Positions 26,276-35,364 are shown, counted from the stretch's first letter. The stretch: 41,971 bases of DNA from Akkermansiaceae bacterium (GCA_947491475.1 CANLKN010000025.1:1-41971); one strand, 5' to 3'. The notes: generated by a model from the sequence alone, not told the origin. Numbers and translations are program-made.

Positions 26276-26734
26276 ATGGGAATGCTCACCGTCATTCCCG
26301 ATCTTCTCAAGGTCTGGCAGATTCAACAGCAGATGGTGGCCAATGTGGCGGCATGCTTCGGCAAGTCGGCATATTTGAACCGTCAAATGATGGTGTATTG
26401 TCTTTTCCGCCACGGGGCAGCGATGCTGGTGCGGGATGTGGTCGCGCGTGTCGGACAACGGGTCATTGTCAAACAAGCCAGCCTGAGGGTCGTCCAACAG
26501 ACTCTCGGACGGATCGGCGTTCAGGTCACGCAACAGGCCGTCGGCAAAACTCTGTCCCGATGGCTGCCGATTGTCGGGCCGATCTTCATTGGCGGCTACT
26601 CGTTGATCGACACCCGGAACGTCGGAAAAACCGCTATCGATACGTTCAACTGCGAGATTGAAATCGAACCGGCTGAACCGGACGATACTGAGGTCACCCG
26701 CATTTCGAATCGAACCGATCCATCCACCCCATGA
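26276..26734 (+). CDS. EcsC-like protein, probably N-terminally truncated
   Basis: This 152-residue protein resembles the C-terminal half of EcsC-family proteins: a helix with PDLLKVWQIQQQMVANVAA and, near the end, ALGR/AVGK-type sequence QQAVGKTLSRWLPIVGPIFIGG followed by RNVGKTAIDTF. EcsC-family proteins are usually about 220-260 residues, so roughly the first 80-100 residues are missing; the frame is open upstream only to 26228. Its stop overlaps the ATG of the truncated exonuclease (ATGA, 26731-26734). The family assignment is from motif memory and is moderate. Confidence 0.55.
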   Translation: MGMLTVIPDLLKVWQIQQQMVANVAACFGKSAYLNRQMMVYCLFRHGAAMLVRDVVARVGQRVIVKQASLRVVQQTLGRIGVQVTQQAVGKTLSRWLPIVGPIFIGGYSLIDTRNVGKTAIDTFNCEIEIEPAEPDDTEVTRISNRTDPSTP

Positions 26735-26826
26735 GCTGGATCATGGTCGATATTGAAGCCGACGGGCCGATCCCGGGCGATTACTCGATGGTTTCCTTCG
26801 GAGCCGTAGTGGTCGAACTCAGTTGA
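26731..26826 (+). pseudogene. 5' fragment of a DEDDh 3'-5' exonuclease gene
   Basis: Thirty-one codons are left. They read MSWIMVDIEADGPIPGDYS and then MVSFGAVVVELS before TGA. This is the exonuclease I motif (D-x-E) with the following strand of RNase T/DnaQ-type enzymes, which need about 170-200 residues. The gene breaks off at about 26815-26826, exactly where the convergent L,D-transpeptidase ends (its stop codon is at 26819-26821). It was the second gene of an operon with the EcsC-like gene (ATGA overlap). Confidence 0.75.
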
Positions 26827-27448
26827 AATTCCACATCTTTCCCTGCTCTTGGTCGGCGAAGACCTTGCTGCTTTTCAGGTAGGAATCTGGGGGATTCGGT
26901 AGCGGGCTGTCGTCGAGGCGAGGAAGCTTCGCACCGATGGTGGAGTCCCATGGCTTCGAAGAAGCTACGCTCACAGGGGTCCCGACTTGCGTCATGTCGA
27001 AGACCTTCCGGGCGGAATTGAGCGGCATCCGAACACAGCCCATGGTTGACGGATACGGCTTCACAAAGCCCCAGTGCATTCCGTAGGCCGGGCTGTAGAA
27101 TGACATCCAGTAAGTCATCGGGTAGCCGGCTCCGGGATTCCCTTGGCGGCGGCGGTGGCGGGTCTTCGAGTTGATCCTGAATTCACCTTTCGGCGTTGGA
27201 GCGGCGCTCGTTCCCACGCCTACGGGCGTGGCGAGTAGGACTTCGTCCCCTTCTGTCACATAGAGTTTTCCCGCGCCGGTGCTGATATGCACCTTCACGG
27301 CCGCGGGGTTACTCGGTTTTTTGGCCGGAGGGTCGAACGAAAATGACGAGCCAGAGGTGCCAGGGCCACTCAAGTTGCCGCAAGAACTCAAGAGAAGGGC
27401 GGCACTGCCCAGCGTGATGGATAGGAGGATACGGAATGATTTTTTCAT
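26819..27448 (-). CDS. L,D-transpeptidase lipoprotein (ErfK/YbiS type)
   Basis: This 209-residue protein has a lipoprotein signal (SAALLLSSC, lipidated Cys23) and a YkuD domain whose catalytic motif is complete: MHWGFVKPYPSTMGCVRMP, with His and the nucleophile Cys. The N-terminal strand region KLYVTEGDEVLLATPVG and PTPKGEFRI are typical. It would crosslink peptidoglycan or attach lipoproteins. It is the second L,D-transpeptidase in the window and is not a close copy of the one at 10392. Its 3' end overlaps the truncated exonuclease, which suggests it arrived by a recombination event at that point. Confidence 0.88.
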   Translation of the reverse strand: MKKSFRILLSITLGSAALLLSSCGNLSGPGTSGSSFSFDPPAKKPSNPAAVKVHISTGAGKLYVTEGDEVLLATPVGVGTSAAPTPKGEFRINSKTRHRRRQGNPGAGYPMTYWMSFYSPAYGMHWGFVKPYPSTMGCVRMPLNSARKVFDMTQVGTPVSVASSKPWDSTIGAKLPRLDDSPLPNPPDSYLKSSKVFADQEQGKMWNFN

Positions 27449-27519
27449 GAAGCTGCCGGACTTGGATTGAACTATGGACGAGGAACCGCAGGGTGTTGGA
27501 CGATGGTTTTCTGGATGTA

Positions 27520-27936
27520 TCAGCGAACGGTGGCGTCGCGCAGTGCGAGGTAGCTCTGGTACTCCGCTAGGGTGACTTGGCCATTTTTGTTGGTATCAGT
27601 TTCGTCAAAGCCGACGACGAAAGTGTTGAACACCAAAGGGCTGGCTTGCGCTTCCGCAAGTGAGGTTTTCCCGTTCCCTGATGTGTTCACCTTGCGGAAG
27701 TTCTCGGTGCTGCCTCCTGAAGCCACGAATTCTGCTTCGGTCACAATGCCGTCGCTATTGGCATCATACATCGCAAAGGCCTCGGCAATGATCAGGTTGG
27801 TTGCCTCGGACCGGCTCACCGTGCCACTACCGTCCTTGTCGGCTTGCTTGAATCGTTGTTCAGGCGTAACCGCTGTGGGAGTCGTGGCGCAACTTGCCAG
27901 GAAGAGAATAGGGCAGAAGGTTAAGATCAATTTCAT
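27520..27936 (-). CDS. EF-hand lipoprotein
   Basis: This 138-residue lipoprotein has the signal MKLILTFCPILFLASC (lipidated Cys16) and four EF-hand-like loops: DKDGSGTVSRSE, DANSDGIVTEAE, a degenerate NTSGNGKTSLAE, and DTNKNGQVTLAE. Loops 1, 2 and 4 keep the calcium ligands at positions 1, 3, 5 and 12. It should bind calcium at the membrane surface; its role is unknown. Start 27936 is chosen by the lipoprotein signal. It is followed on the same strand by the L,D-transpeptidase, 71 bp away, so they may be co-transcribed. Confidence 0.82.
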   Translation of the reverse strand: MKLILTFCPILFLASCATTPTAVTPEQRFKQADKDGSGTVSRSEATNLIIAEAFAMYDANSDGIVTEAEFVASGGSTENFRKVNTSGNGKTSLAEAQASPLVFNTFVVGFDETDTNKNGQVTLAEYQSYLALRDATVR

Positions 27937-28061
27937 TCTGCGAGGGAAATAGGCCGGATAGTCGCATTCGTCGACGAAGAATATCGCAAAAAGGGACCTG
28001 CGCAATCGGGGCAGTGAGCAAAACCTGAACAACCCCCATTCACCCGCCATCCGGTCCGGCC

Positions 28062-28421
28062 CTACTGCTCTTTCAGGAGCCTCGCGCCAAAGGGGCGGGG
28101 GCTACTTCTTGGGATCCCCTGTGCCACGGCCGACAGCAGCACCCGTTCATTGCCCATCACCGCGTAGATCGCCGTGATCTTCTGTTTCTCCGCGAGAACC
28201 TTGACCGCCTTCGCTTGGGAGTCGCTGGGTTGGATCGTATGGCTGATGATCACATGCCCGATTCGCCGCAGACTCGCCCCTTGCCGGTGGCCGGCGTCCT
28301 CACTACCATGGGGTATGACCGAAAAGCTCATCGTGAGTGCGTCAAAGTCCAGTCTGAGACGATCCGACTCCAACCGAAAGCTGGCTTCGCTGCGCCGCTC
28401 CGACGTGGGTGACTGATTCAT
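28062..28421 (-). CDS. hypothetical small protein, possibly a gene remnant
   Basis: This 119-codon frame has no family I recognise. Its first half is Arg/Ser-rich and unconvincing; the second half (HVIISHTIQPSDSQAKAVKVL then KITAIYAVMGNERVLLSAV) has normal protein character. It may be a C-terminal remnant of a larger gene, which would fit the fragmented neighbourhood. Confidence that it is expressed is low. Confidence 0.3.
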   Translation of the reverse strand: MNQSPTSERRSEASFRLESDRLRLDFDALTMSFSVIPHGSEDAGHRQGASLRRIGHVIISHTIQPSDSQAKAVKVLAEKQKITAIYAVMGNERVLLSAVAQGIPRSSPRPFGARLLKEQ

Positions 28422-28477
28422 TTTTGAAAAATGCGATTAAGGCTTAGGCGAGGGCCGATTCCAAATTCCAGTCAGCA

Positions 28478-29935
28478 TTACCTTCTGGCAAATCCATCCA
28501 GGTTTGGCGACAAGGCACCAGCATCAGCTTGTGAGCGAAGGTATACATTGCGGTGCAACCTACCTGTTGCATTGGGCTGCCAAGACAGGATCTGGAAATT
28601 GCTTTGGCCGGAACGTTCGGGCGAATCCACACTGTCGGGATTAAGACAGTTTCGGTCGAAGACGCAGCCCTCAATCACAATGCCTTTGTTGGGATTCTTA
28701 GCCCGGCCATATTCGTCAATTTCTGAGTCCGTGTTGCAGATCATGAGACCTGCACCCGCATTGCCAACAAAGCTGCAGCGTAGGATCCTGACATTTACGC
28801 AAGCTCCCTCCAAATCAAGGCCAACACCATCATGGCACGCTACCTTGAGTTCCCAGTGAGGTTGACGGGTGATGCCATTGAAGGCGCATTCCACGATGTC
28901 GATGTCGGAGCAAGATTGCAGAAACGCCCCGCAGACACCCGACGAACTAAAGCCACCGCCGGAGTAGACATGGAAATCCTTGATAAAGGCACCTGCCACA
29001 TTGTTGAGCATGAAACTTCCCTGCAAGGATCCGTATGCGATTGACCGCATTAAGGTCACGTTGCGAATCAGGACAGCGTTGGGCTTCTTGGGCCAATAGA
29101 ATGCGGTGGCAAATTCCGTATCGCAACCAATGAAGCGGCAATCGGTTACGGTCACTCCTGTAACAAGAGCATTCCCCTCAGCGTAATCAAAATCGCCCAA
29201 GGATCCGCCGATGAAAATGGCTGCATTCCAAAACACTCGATCCCCCCTGCCTTCAGTGATGCGCTGCCCTAAAGCTTTGATTCCATTTTCGTAGAAATAT
29301 TGGTCGGGATGGGCTGCAATACCATTGAAGCGGCAATTAACCACCTGAAAACCCACCTGTGCCCGTCCGCTTTGCTGAATGTATATTCCTGCCTTCCCAC
29401 CCTTAAAGTCGATCCCGTCAATTTTCACATGGGACGATTTTCGCAGGGTGATACCCTTAAAACCACCAATCGGGATTTCCATCACTTTGCCATTATCAAT
29501 GGGATACGCCTCGGTTCTAAGATGCGGATCGATTGAAGGGCAGTTGATTTGCGGGGCTTTCGCTGTCTCATCCCCATAATTACTAATGACTACCGCATTT
29601 CCCTCGCTTCCACCTCCACTCAAAATGATTTCCTCGCTCCACTTGTCGCCTCGGCGCAGGTATATGCGATCACCAGGCTGCAGTCGCAGGTTCTTTAGAT
29701 GCTGGAAGGATTGCCAGGGACGCTCCGGACTTCGACCGTCATTGGCATCGGAGCCCTGCTCGGAGCTAAGATAAAACGATCGTAGTGCAGGACCAACATT
29801 CGCCGAATACACTGGAAATTCAGGCATCTCAGGCACCAATGCGAGGCTTGTCGCGGTCGTAATAGGGCACATGATCATAAGTGGGAGTAGAATTGCGCAG
29901 ACCTTTATTGGGAAGAGAGTTGGCTGATTTTTCAT
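28478..29935 (-). CDS. secreted right-handed beta-helix protein
   Basis: This 485-residue protein starts with a signal peptide (MKNQPTLFPIKVCAILLPLM region) and then FYLSSEQGSDANDGRSPERP with PWQSFQ and PGDRIYLRRGDKW, the DUF1565/pectate-lyase-like opening of parallel beta-helix proteins. The rest is a series of short repeats with VxxCxFxG-type turns (VVNCRFNGI, VTDCRFIGC, VECAFNGI, ILRCSFVGN, IEGCVFDRN) that build the helix. It may bind or cut a polysaccharide, but no catalytic residues can be assigned. Base composition is lower in GC than the flanks, which suggests transfer. The frame is open upstream into a deoA fragment; the signal peptide marks the true start at 29935. Confidence 0.8.
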   Translation of the reverse strand: MKNQPTLFPIKVCAILLPLMIMCPITTATSLALVPEMPEFPVYSANVGPALRSFYLSSEQGSDANDGRSPERPWQSFQHLKNLRLQPGDRIYLRRGDKWSEEIILSGGGSEGNAVVISNYGDETAKAPQINCPSIDPHLRTEAYPIDNGKVMEIPIGGFKGITLRKSSHVKIDGIDFKGGKAGIYIQQSGRAQVGFQVVNCRFNGIAAHPDQYFYENGIKALGQRITEGRGDRVFWNAAIFIGGSLGDFDYAEGNALVTGVTVTDCRFIGCDTEFATAFYWPKKPNAVLIRNVTLMRSIAYGSLQGSFMLNNVAGAFIKDFHVYSGGGFSSSGVCGAFLQSCSDIDIVECAFNGITRQPHWELKVACHDGVGLDLEGACVNVRILRCSFVGNAGAGLMICNTDSEIDEYGRAKNPNKGIVIEGCVFDRNCLNPDSVDSPERSGQSNFQILSWQPNATGRLHRNVYLRSQADAGALSPNLDGFARR

Positions 29936-30016
29936 CGTGCTGCTAGGAATTTGCTTTGTGCGGGAGGCCCCTGAAACAGCCCTTGGACCGGACCGGAGGC
30001 GGGGGAAAAAGGGGGT

Positions 30017-30505
30017 GTTCATGGAGTTGAGGATGGTGTGGACTTTCACGCTCATTTCCTTACCGACGGCAATCATGCTGGCGGCGAGAATCTCTGCGTC
30101 CTTGCGGGTTTTCATGAAGACTCCGCTGCCGAATTTAACATCCAGCACCAACCGGTCGAGCGAATCAGCCATTTTTTTGGACATGATGGAAGCGGTGATG
30201 AGTGGGATCGAGGGCACGGTGCCGGTAACGTCACGCAGGGCGTAGAGTTTTTTATCGGCCGGGCAGAAGCGGTCCGTCTGCCCCATCATCACCACGCCGA
30301 TCCGTTCCAACTGGGCGGCCGCCTCGGCGAGCGAGATATGGACATTGAATCCCGGGATCGATTCCAGTTTGTCGAGCGTGCCTCCCGTGATGCCGAGACC
30401 GCGCCCGGACACCATCGGCACCCAACAACCGGTGCAGGCCACGAGTGGGGCCAGAATGAGCGATGTTTTGTCTCCAATGCCGCCTGTGGAATGCTTGTCA
30501 ACGAC
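30017..30505 (-). pseudogene. deoA: internal fragment of thymidine phosphorylase
   Basis: About 163 codons match the middle of thymidine/pyrimidine-nucleoside phosphorylase: VVDKHSTGGIGDKTSL, SGRGLGITGGTLDKLESIPG, MGQTDRFCPADKKLYALRDV, PLITASIMSKKMADSLD and LDVKFGSGVFMKT. This corresponds to about residues 82-245 of the ~440-residue enzyme. The first ~80 and last ~190 residues are absent, and there is no matching sequence in the other frames. Phosphate- and base-binding residues in the middle are intact, so the loss is recent. It lies in frame with the upstream end of the beta-helix gene but is not part of it. Confidence 0.9.
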
Positions 30506-30676
30506 GAACGGACACGACGAACGGATGTCGCAGCATTCCTTTGTAAATGATGCCTTTGGTGCAAATGGTGGTGTCCTTTTCATGATTAATTTTCGCCCGG
30601 GCTCCACTCTTCGGAGAAAGCCGTTGCAACAATGCCTCATCGGAACGCCTCGCATTCCCGCTCCGGAAAGAACTAT

Positions 30677-33600
30677 TCAATCTTTCCTGAGGCGGAAGAA
30701 ATCGGCGGGGGAGGGAGGATTTCCAGCAGTGCCGGGATCTGGAACCGAGTTGAAATTTCCGCTACCATTGCCATCCAGGATGACTTGGCCGATGACTTGC
30801 CATGGGTCGGATTTTCCGAGATCGGTCGAAGCTTCAAGGAAGACGGTGCTGCCGGGCGGGCCGGAGACATTCGCTGAAAATGCCGCTCCGGTGCCGACTC
30901 TTGCCGGAGTGATGACCGGGATCGACGTCAGCGCCAACTCCGGTGAAGTCGCGGTGGTCACCACGGCCCGCAATGGGATCTGATAGGGATTTTCATCGGG
31001 ATCGCTGCTGCTGATTTCCATGATACCTGCATAGGTACCTGGAGCTGTGCCATTGAAACGGATCGCGGGCAGAGCGTGATTGCCGAAAAATCCGATGGTG
31101 ATAGGGAACGGCGGGGCGGAGACAAATGAGAAGCCGACCGGCAGGCTTGCTCCTGTGATGGTTAACGATTCACTACCCAGGTTGAACAGGGTGATTCCGC
31201 GTTCGCTCGGACCCGGAGTGGTGAAAACAAGCGGCTCCGCCTGATTGTGGAGAATCACGCCCTCAGCGGAGGACCCGGAATCAAATTCGCCAGCCAACTC
31301 CGATCGAACCGCCATCAGGTCCGATACATCGCCAATCCGGCTGGTTACCAGGAAACTGAATGGGCTTTCGTCCGGATCATTGGAGAGAATCCTGACCCAG
31401 CCTTTGAGGAACGAGGGGCTGGGGCCATTGGCCTGGATGCGGAGGTTCACCGAGCCGGAGTTTTCGTCAAGGACGAGGGGAAACACCGGAGGATCCTGAA
31501 TTTGAAAACCGGGAGGAAGTTCGATGGAGGAAATGGTCAATGGCGGGCCGTTGTGATCGAGGTTCAACGACAGTCCATCAAAACTGCCGGTGCCGGAAGA
31601 AACTCCGAATCGCCGCGTGCCGCTGGCAAAGTCGAAGGCCTCCACGCTGAATTGATTGACGATGATGTCTGGCGCTTCGACTTCGCCGCTCAGGTTCAAT
31701 TCGAAGAGTGGCATTAGCGGGTCACTCGTCCCGATCTCCATGATCCCGTTGAAAATGCCGAAGGCATTGGCCAGGAAACGAACGGTGAACGTCGCCGAGC
31801 CGGATGGCGCAATCACCATTGGAAGGACCGGCGGGCTGACCAGCGCGTATCCCGCTGGCAGTGTGATCGGGCCGATGGTCGCAGGGCTTGCTCCACGGTT
31901 GAAGACCGTGATTTGGTGATCCTGCGGATTGCCCAGGGTGGAAGCGAAGGTGAAGCCGTCTTGTCCATCCCTCAACTCGGTCCCGGAACTGTCTGCGCCA
32001 TCGAAAACTCCGACGATTCCACTGTGGATCCAGGCATCCAGATTGGTCTGGCCGGTCGCGCCATCCTTGTCGGTGGCGGAAATGACAATCTGGCGCGAGA
32101 CGCCGGGCTGGCCGAACGTGTGCGAAAAACCGCGCTCTGCCGATTGGCCGGCGGCGCTGGTTTCCACCGTGCCATCGCCCCAATCGATCACCCAGGTGAA
32201 ACCGGCTGCGGTATCGGGCGCGGAATCGACTGCGGTGAGCGTGAAGGAAGTCTGCACGCCTGCCGCAAACGAGGTCGGCAGCAATCCCGAGATCTCAGGA
32301 GCCGCGTTGCTGATCGGGATCTGCCCGGAAAAATCCGCGCTGGATCGTGAATCAGTGATTCGCACCCGCGCTGAAAACGAGCCGGGCCCATCCACACCGG
32401 CCAGGGTGAGGGTTTGGCCGCTGGCATCGTCATACGCGCCATCGCCATCCAGGTCCCACGCGTAGCTCACCGGCCCGAAATTGAAGCCGAATGCAAAAGC
32501 CGAAACCTGGGGATTCGGCGATTCGAAAATCTGGCTGCTGAAGCCCTGGAAAACAATCGAGTCCTCCCGCACCGCACCGAACAAATCGAGCGCGAACGCA
32601 CCCTCGTCATGGTCGTTGTTATGGATGATCAGGGTGCCATTGAAATTTCCGGATGCGGTGGCGGCGAGACGAACTCCGATGTCACGGAGCGCATTCTTTG
32701 CCAGGTTGATGGGAAAGGTCGGCACCGGACTGAGGACAAACCCGTCGGGCAGGGTGATTCCGGTGATCGTTAGGGTGGGAACGGACAGATTGGTGATGCG
32801 GAGGTTGCGGCCGACGGGTTGGCCGAAGGTCGCGGTCCCAAAGTCCAGCGAGCCGCCGCTTTGGACCACGTCGCCAAAGTTGGCCGCTACTTGGATTTCC
32901 GGGATGTTGTGCAGCGCGGAAATCGGGAAGTTGAACTCGCTCTCATCGTCGTCATCGTTGAACAGGGTCACGATGCCCCCATAGGAACCGGCGGCCGGAC
33001 CACTGGTGCTGATGATCACGCTTACCGAGTTGCCGACAGTGAGGGTTCTCGGCAGAGTAACGGGGAACGAACCGCTCGAAGCCGTGACCGTGAATCCGGC
33101 CGGAATGCTGAGCGATGACAACGTGAGCGGATCGGGGCCATCGTTGGTAACCAGGAAGGTAGCAGCGGAACTGACCGCAGAGCCCGCTTGGAAAACCACC
33201 GGCTCCGCCTGGCCGTCGGTCACCGCTCCAAACGGCCCCGTCACCCGGATTTCCCGTGCCAACGGCACTTGCGCGGTGAGTGGAATCCCGACTTCGCGCG
33301 GATCATCGTCGGATGAAAACACCCGCAATGTTCCGGCATAGGTGCCGCCTCCGCCCGTCTGCACCGCGAGGTTGAAAGTCAGCGTCGCGCCGGGAGCCAG
33401 GACAGCCGGAAGTGCCGGAAGACCGGACACTGCATAAGAACCAAGCGCACCCACCCGGTGAATCGTCAGGGGATCGACTCCGGTGTTCTTGAGCGTAATC
33501 GGCCGCGAGCTGGTCGCGTTTCCAGCCAAGGTGCCGAAATTGACGGGAACCGCCTGGTTATGGATCAATGCCGGGTCCGTGTCCGCCGCACCATCAAACA

Positions 33601-34453
33601 GGGCGATCTGTCCGCTTCCCGGAGCGGCAACTTCCGGCACGAACGTGAGTCCGGCCAGAGGCAGGCTGGTGGAACCTACCAGCGTCAGCGCACCGGTGGC
33701 CATGTTCACCTGGAACAACCTCGATCCGATACACGTGTCATCTCCGCGGCAGGCATCGGCGAGCCACGCCTGGTCGGTAAGCGGGTGGAAAGCCAGGCCC
33801 GCGACCACTCCGATGTCCGTATCGAGAACCGTCGTCTGGAGAATGGTCCCGCTGATCGGATCGATCCGCAGCAGATGGGGCGGATCGGCGGTGCGGCTGT
33901 TAGGATTCACGACGTAAAGATCGCCAACCGCGTTGAACGCGATGCACGAATAGTCATTGGTGGCAGCCAGGGCGAACGAGCGGACAAATTTTTTGGTGAC
34001 CGAGTTCCAGACATGGACGGAGCCGCCGGACCGCAGCGAGAAGACGAGCCCCGTGCTTTTCTGAACGGCCACATCGCCTTCCGGCACCGAGTCAAAGTTG
34101 CCAAGGCCCACTAAGTAAAAGTTGTCGATGGTCCCGGAGAAGCGGTTCACCTCGACCAAGCGGCTTGAATAGAAGCTGGCATGGGTCGTGGCGGCATAGA
34201 GCTTGTCGCCGATCTCATCATAGGCGATGCCCATCAGAAGTTTGTCTCCGGTTCCTGTGTAGGGCGTGGCGAGTCCGGTGCTCATGTTGACCACGCACAG
34301 GCTCTCATTTGGTTGCTGGTCCCAGGTGCTGCCAAGAAGCAGATAGCTGGGGTCTGCATGCAGCGGGTTGGCATGCAAACCCAGAATTGCGATGGCGGCG
34401 ACCCGGCAAAAACAACGCTTCGAGCGCGGCATGGTAAATCGAAAGAGGTTCAT
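30677..34453 (-). CDS. large secreted choice-of-anchor/ASH-repeat protein with PKD-like domains
   Basis: This 1258-residue protein has a signal peptide (about residues 8-33, RVAAIAILGLHANPLHA), an N-terminal beta-propeller-like region (about 35-275) and then about seven immunoglobulin-like ASH/choice-of-anchor D domains. These repeat patterns such as ITLKNTGVDPLTI, LTLSSLSIPAGF, LTITGITLPDGF and ITLFNLGSESLTI, each preceded by an indication of a mean or zero level (GTLAGNATSS, FGTATFGQPV). Two PKD-like domains lie in the middle (YAWDLDGDGAYDD; WVIDWGDGTVET). The C-terminus ends SPADFFRLRKD, a tail common to secreted verrucomicrobial proteins. A role in surface adhesion or extracellular matrix is inferred. 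Confidence 0.8.
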   Translation of the reverse strand: MNLFRFTMPRSKRCFCRVAAIAILGLHANPLHADPSYLLLGSTWDQQPNESLCVVNMSTGLATPYTGTGDKLLMGIAYDEIGDKLYAATTHASFYSSRLVEVNRFSGTIDNFYLVGLGNFDSVPEGDVAVQKSTGLVFSLRSGGSVHVWNSVTKKFVRSFALAATNDYSCIAFNAVGDLYVVNPNSRTADPPHLLRIDPISGTILQTTVLDTDIGVVAGLAFHPLTDQAWLADACRGDDTCIGSRLFQVNMATGALTLVGSTSLPLAGLTFVPEVAAPGSGQIALFDGAADTDPALIHNQAVPVNFGTLAGNATSSRPITLKNTGVDPLTIHRVGALGSYAVSGLPALPAVLAPGATLTFNLAVQTGGGGTYAGTLRVFSSDDDPREVGIPLTAQVPLAREIRVTGPFGAVTDGQAEPVVFQAGSAVSSAATFLVTNDGPDPLTLSSLSIPAGFTVTASSGSFPVTLPRTLTVGNSVSVIISTSGPAAGSYGGIVTLFNDDDDESEFNFPISALHNIPEIQVAANFGDVVQSGGSLDFGTATFGQPVGRNLRITNLSVPTLTITGITLPDGFVLSPVPTFPINLAKNALRDIGVRLAATASGNFNGTLIIHNNDHDEGAFALDLFGAVREDSIVFQGFSSQIFESPNPQVSAFAFGFNFGPVSYAWDLDGDGAYDDASGQTLTLAGVDGPGSFSARVRITDSRSSADFSGQIPISNAAPEISGLLPTSFAAGVQTSFTLTAVDSAPDTAAGFTWVIDWGDGTVETSAAGQSAERGFSHTFGQPGVSRQIVISATDKDGATGQTNLDAWIHSGIVGVFDGADSSGTELRDGQDGFTFASTLGNPQDHQITVFNRGASPATIGPITLPAGYALVSPPVLPMVIAPSGSATFTVRFLANAFGIFNGIMEIGTSDPLMPLFELNLSGEVEAPDIIVNQFSVEAFDFASGTRRFGVSSGTGSFDGLSLNLDHNGPPLTISSIELPPGFQIQDPPVFPLVLDENSGSVNLRIQANGPSPSFLKGWVRILSNDPDESPFSFLVTSRIGDVSDLMAVRSELAGEFDSGSSAEGVILHNQAEPLVFTTPGPSERGITLFNLGSESLTITGASLPVGFSFVSAPPFPITIGFFGNHALPAIRFNGTAPGTYAGIMEISSSDPDENPYQIPLRAVVTTATSPELALTSIPVITPARVGTGAAFSANVSGPPGSTVFLEASTDLGKSDPWQVIGQVILDGNGSGNFNSVPDPGTAGNPPSPADFFRLRKD

Positions 34454-34587
34454 CAGATTGGGGAGGGGTGGAGCGGATTCCCAGTTTTCTTCTAGCGGAA
34501 ATCCCGCTGGGTGAAAGCCCTATATTTGAGGATCCAAGCCTGAGGAAGAGATGGCTGGGCTGCTAGGCATCCGGGCCGATGCGTTCC

Positions 34588-35034
34588 TCACGGTGTAGGC
34601 TGAAAAATCCCCTTGCGGGCAAACTTTAGGTCGCTGTTGGTGTTGTCGAAATACGAGATCGCAGGCTGGCCATCGGGGCCGAAGGCCAATGATGTGTATA
34701 GTCCGACAGATCCGGTGCTATCGATGGTGGTGAGACTCCAAACGCTGCCATTGAAGCGGGCAAACTTTAGGTCGCCAAAGAATACGTCTCTATAAGTGAT
34801 AGCAGGCTGGCCATCGGGCCCGAACGCCAGTGATGTGTAATCTCCGACAGCTCCAGTGCTATCGACGGTAGTCGCTGTCCAAATGTTGCCATTGAAGCGA
34901 GCAAATTTTAGGTCGCCGTTGGTGTTGTCTAAATAGGAGATCGCAGGCTGGCCATCTAGGCCGAAGGCTAATGACGTATGTGGTCCAACGTCTCCCGCGC
35001 TATCTACGGTAGTGACGTGCCATGGTAGAGCAAG
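34588..35034 (-). pseudogene. 3' fragment of a repeat (propeller-like) protein gene, three 141-bp repeats
   Basis: The minus strand reads three 47-residue repeats with the core TTVDSTG.VG.YTSLAFGPDG followed by QPAISY.D..NGDLKFARFNG, then a short tail (KGIFQPTP) and TGA at 34588. GCAGGCTGGC recurs at 34661, 34802 and 34943, exactly 141 bp apart. Intact proteins of this kind have many such repeats and a signal peptide; here only the last three remain, joined upstream to WGR-domain sequence at about 35035-35050. The frame stays open through the junction but has no start. Confidence 0.75.
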
Positions 35035-35049
35035 CCCAGTTGCAGAGAT

Positions 35050-35180
35050 GGCCGAGGATAGTCCCGGTGTTGAGTGTATTGCCGCGCCGACCGTAGGCGA
35101 AGGTCACAATGTAGCCTTCGCCTTTGGGTTCGATGGCGGCGTTGTATTCCTTGTCGGATGATAGCTGCCGTCTTTTTCCG
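35050..35180 (-). pseudogene. WGR-domain gene fragment
   Basis: One minus-strand frame reads SDKEYNAAIEPKGEGYIV and then TFAYGRRGNTLNTGT, the core of a WGR domain (a nucleic-acid-binding module seen in PARPs and bacterial proteins). It lacks both ends: on the 5' side it joins DUF1257 sequence in another frame (about 35180), and on the 3' side it joins the 47-residue repeats (about 35040). Forty-odd codons of homology with no start. Confidence 0.7.
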
Positions 35181-35364
35181 GCGAGGGATCGACGGCGATG
35201 TCATACGGGCCTTTGAGCTGGATGATGTAGGGAGCCCGCCGGGTGACGCCGGCATAGCCGCGACAATGGAAGTCGGGCTGGAGTTTGAGTCCGAGTTCGA
35301 CGCAGGCGTCTTGCAGGGCATCGAGATCCCGGATCTGGGTCTGGATGGTGGTGAAGTGGGACAT
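35104..35364 (-). pseudogene. DUF1257 (Ycf35-like) gene, truncated after about 60 codons
   Basis: The reading frame starts MSHFTTIQTQIRDLDALQDA and continues RRAPYIIQLKGPYDIAV, the family-typical first half of DUF1257. After SPEKDGSY (about 35182) it stops resembling the family; the remaining codons to 35104 are an out-of-frame read of WGR sequence. DUF1257 proteins are about 110-130 residues. In other genomes this family is often found beside DUF2997 and a MoxR/Ycf46-like AAA ATPase; an AAA fragment lies 3 kb away here (38255). Confidence 0.8.

Noticed and set aside
28478-30655. A single 725-codon fusion of thymidine phosphorylase and a beta-helix protein
   Set aside because: The phosphorylase part lacks both ends, and a signal peptide with a start codon lies at the beginning of the beta-helix part (29935), so the joined frame is accidental.
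34613-34795. A 60-codon plus-strand frame
   Set aside because: It is antisense to the 141-bp repeats, whose minus-strand reading shows clear repeating protein sequence.
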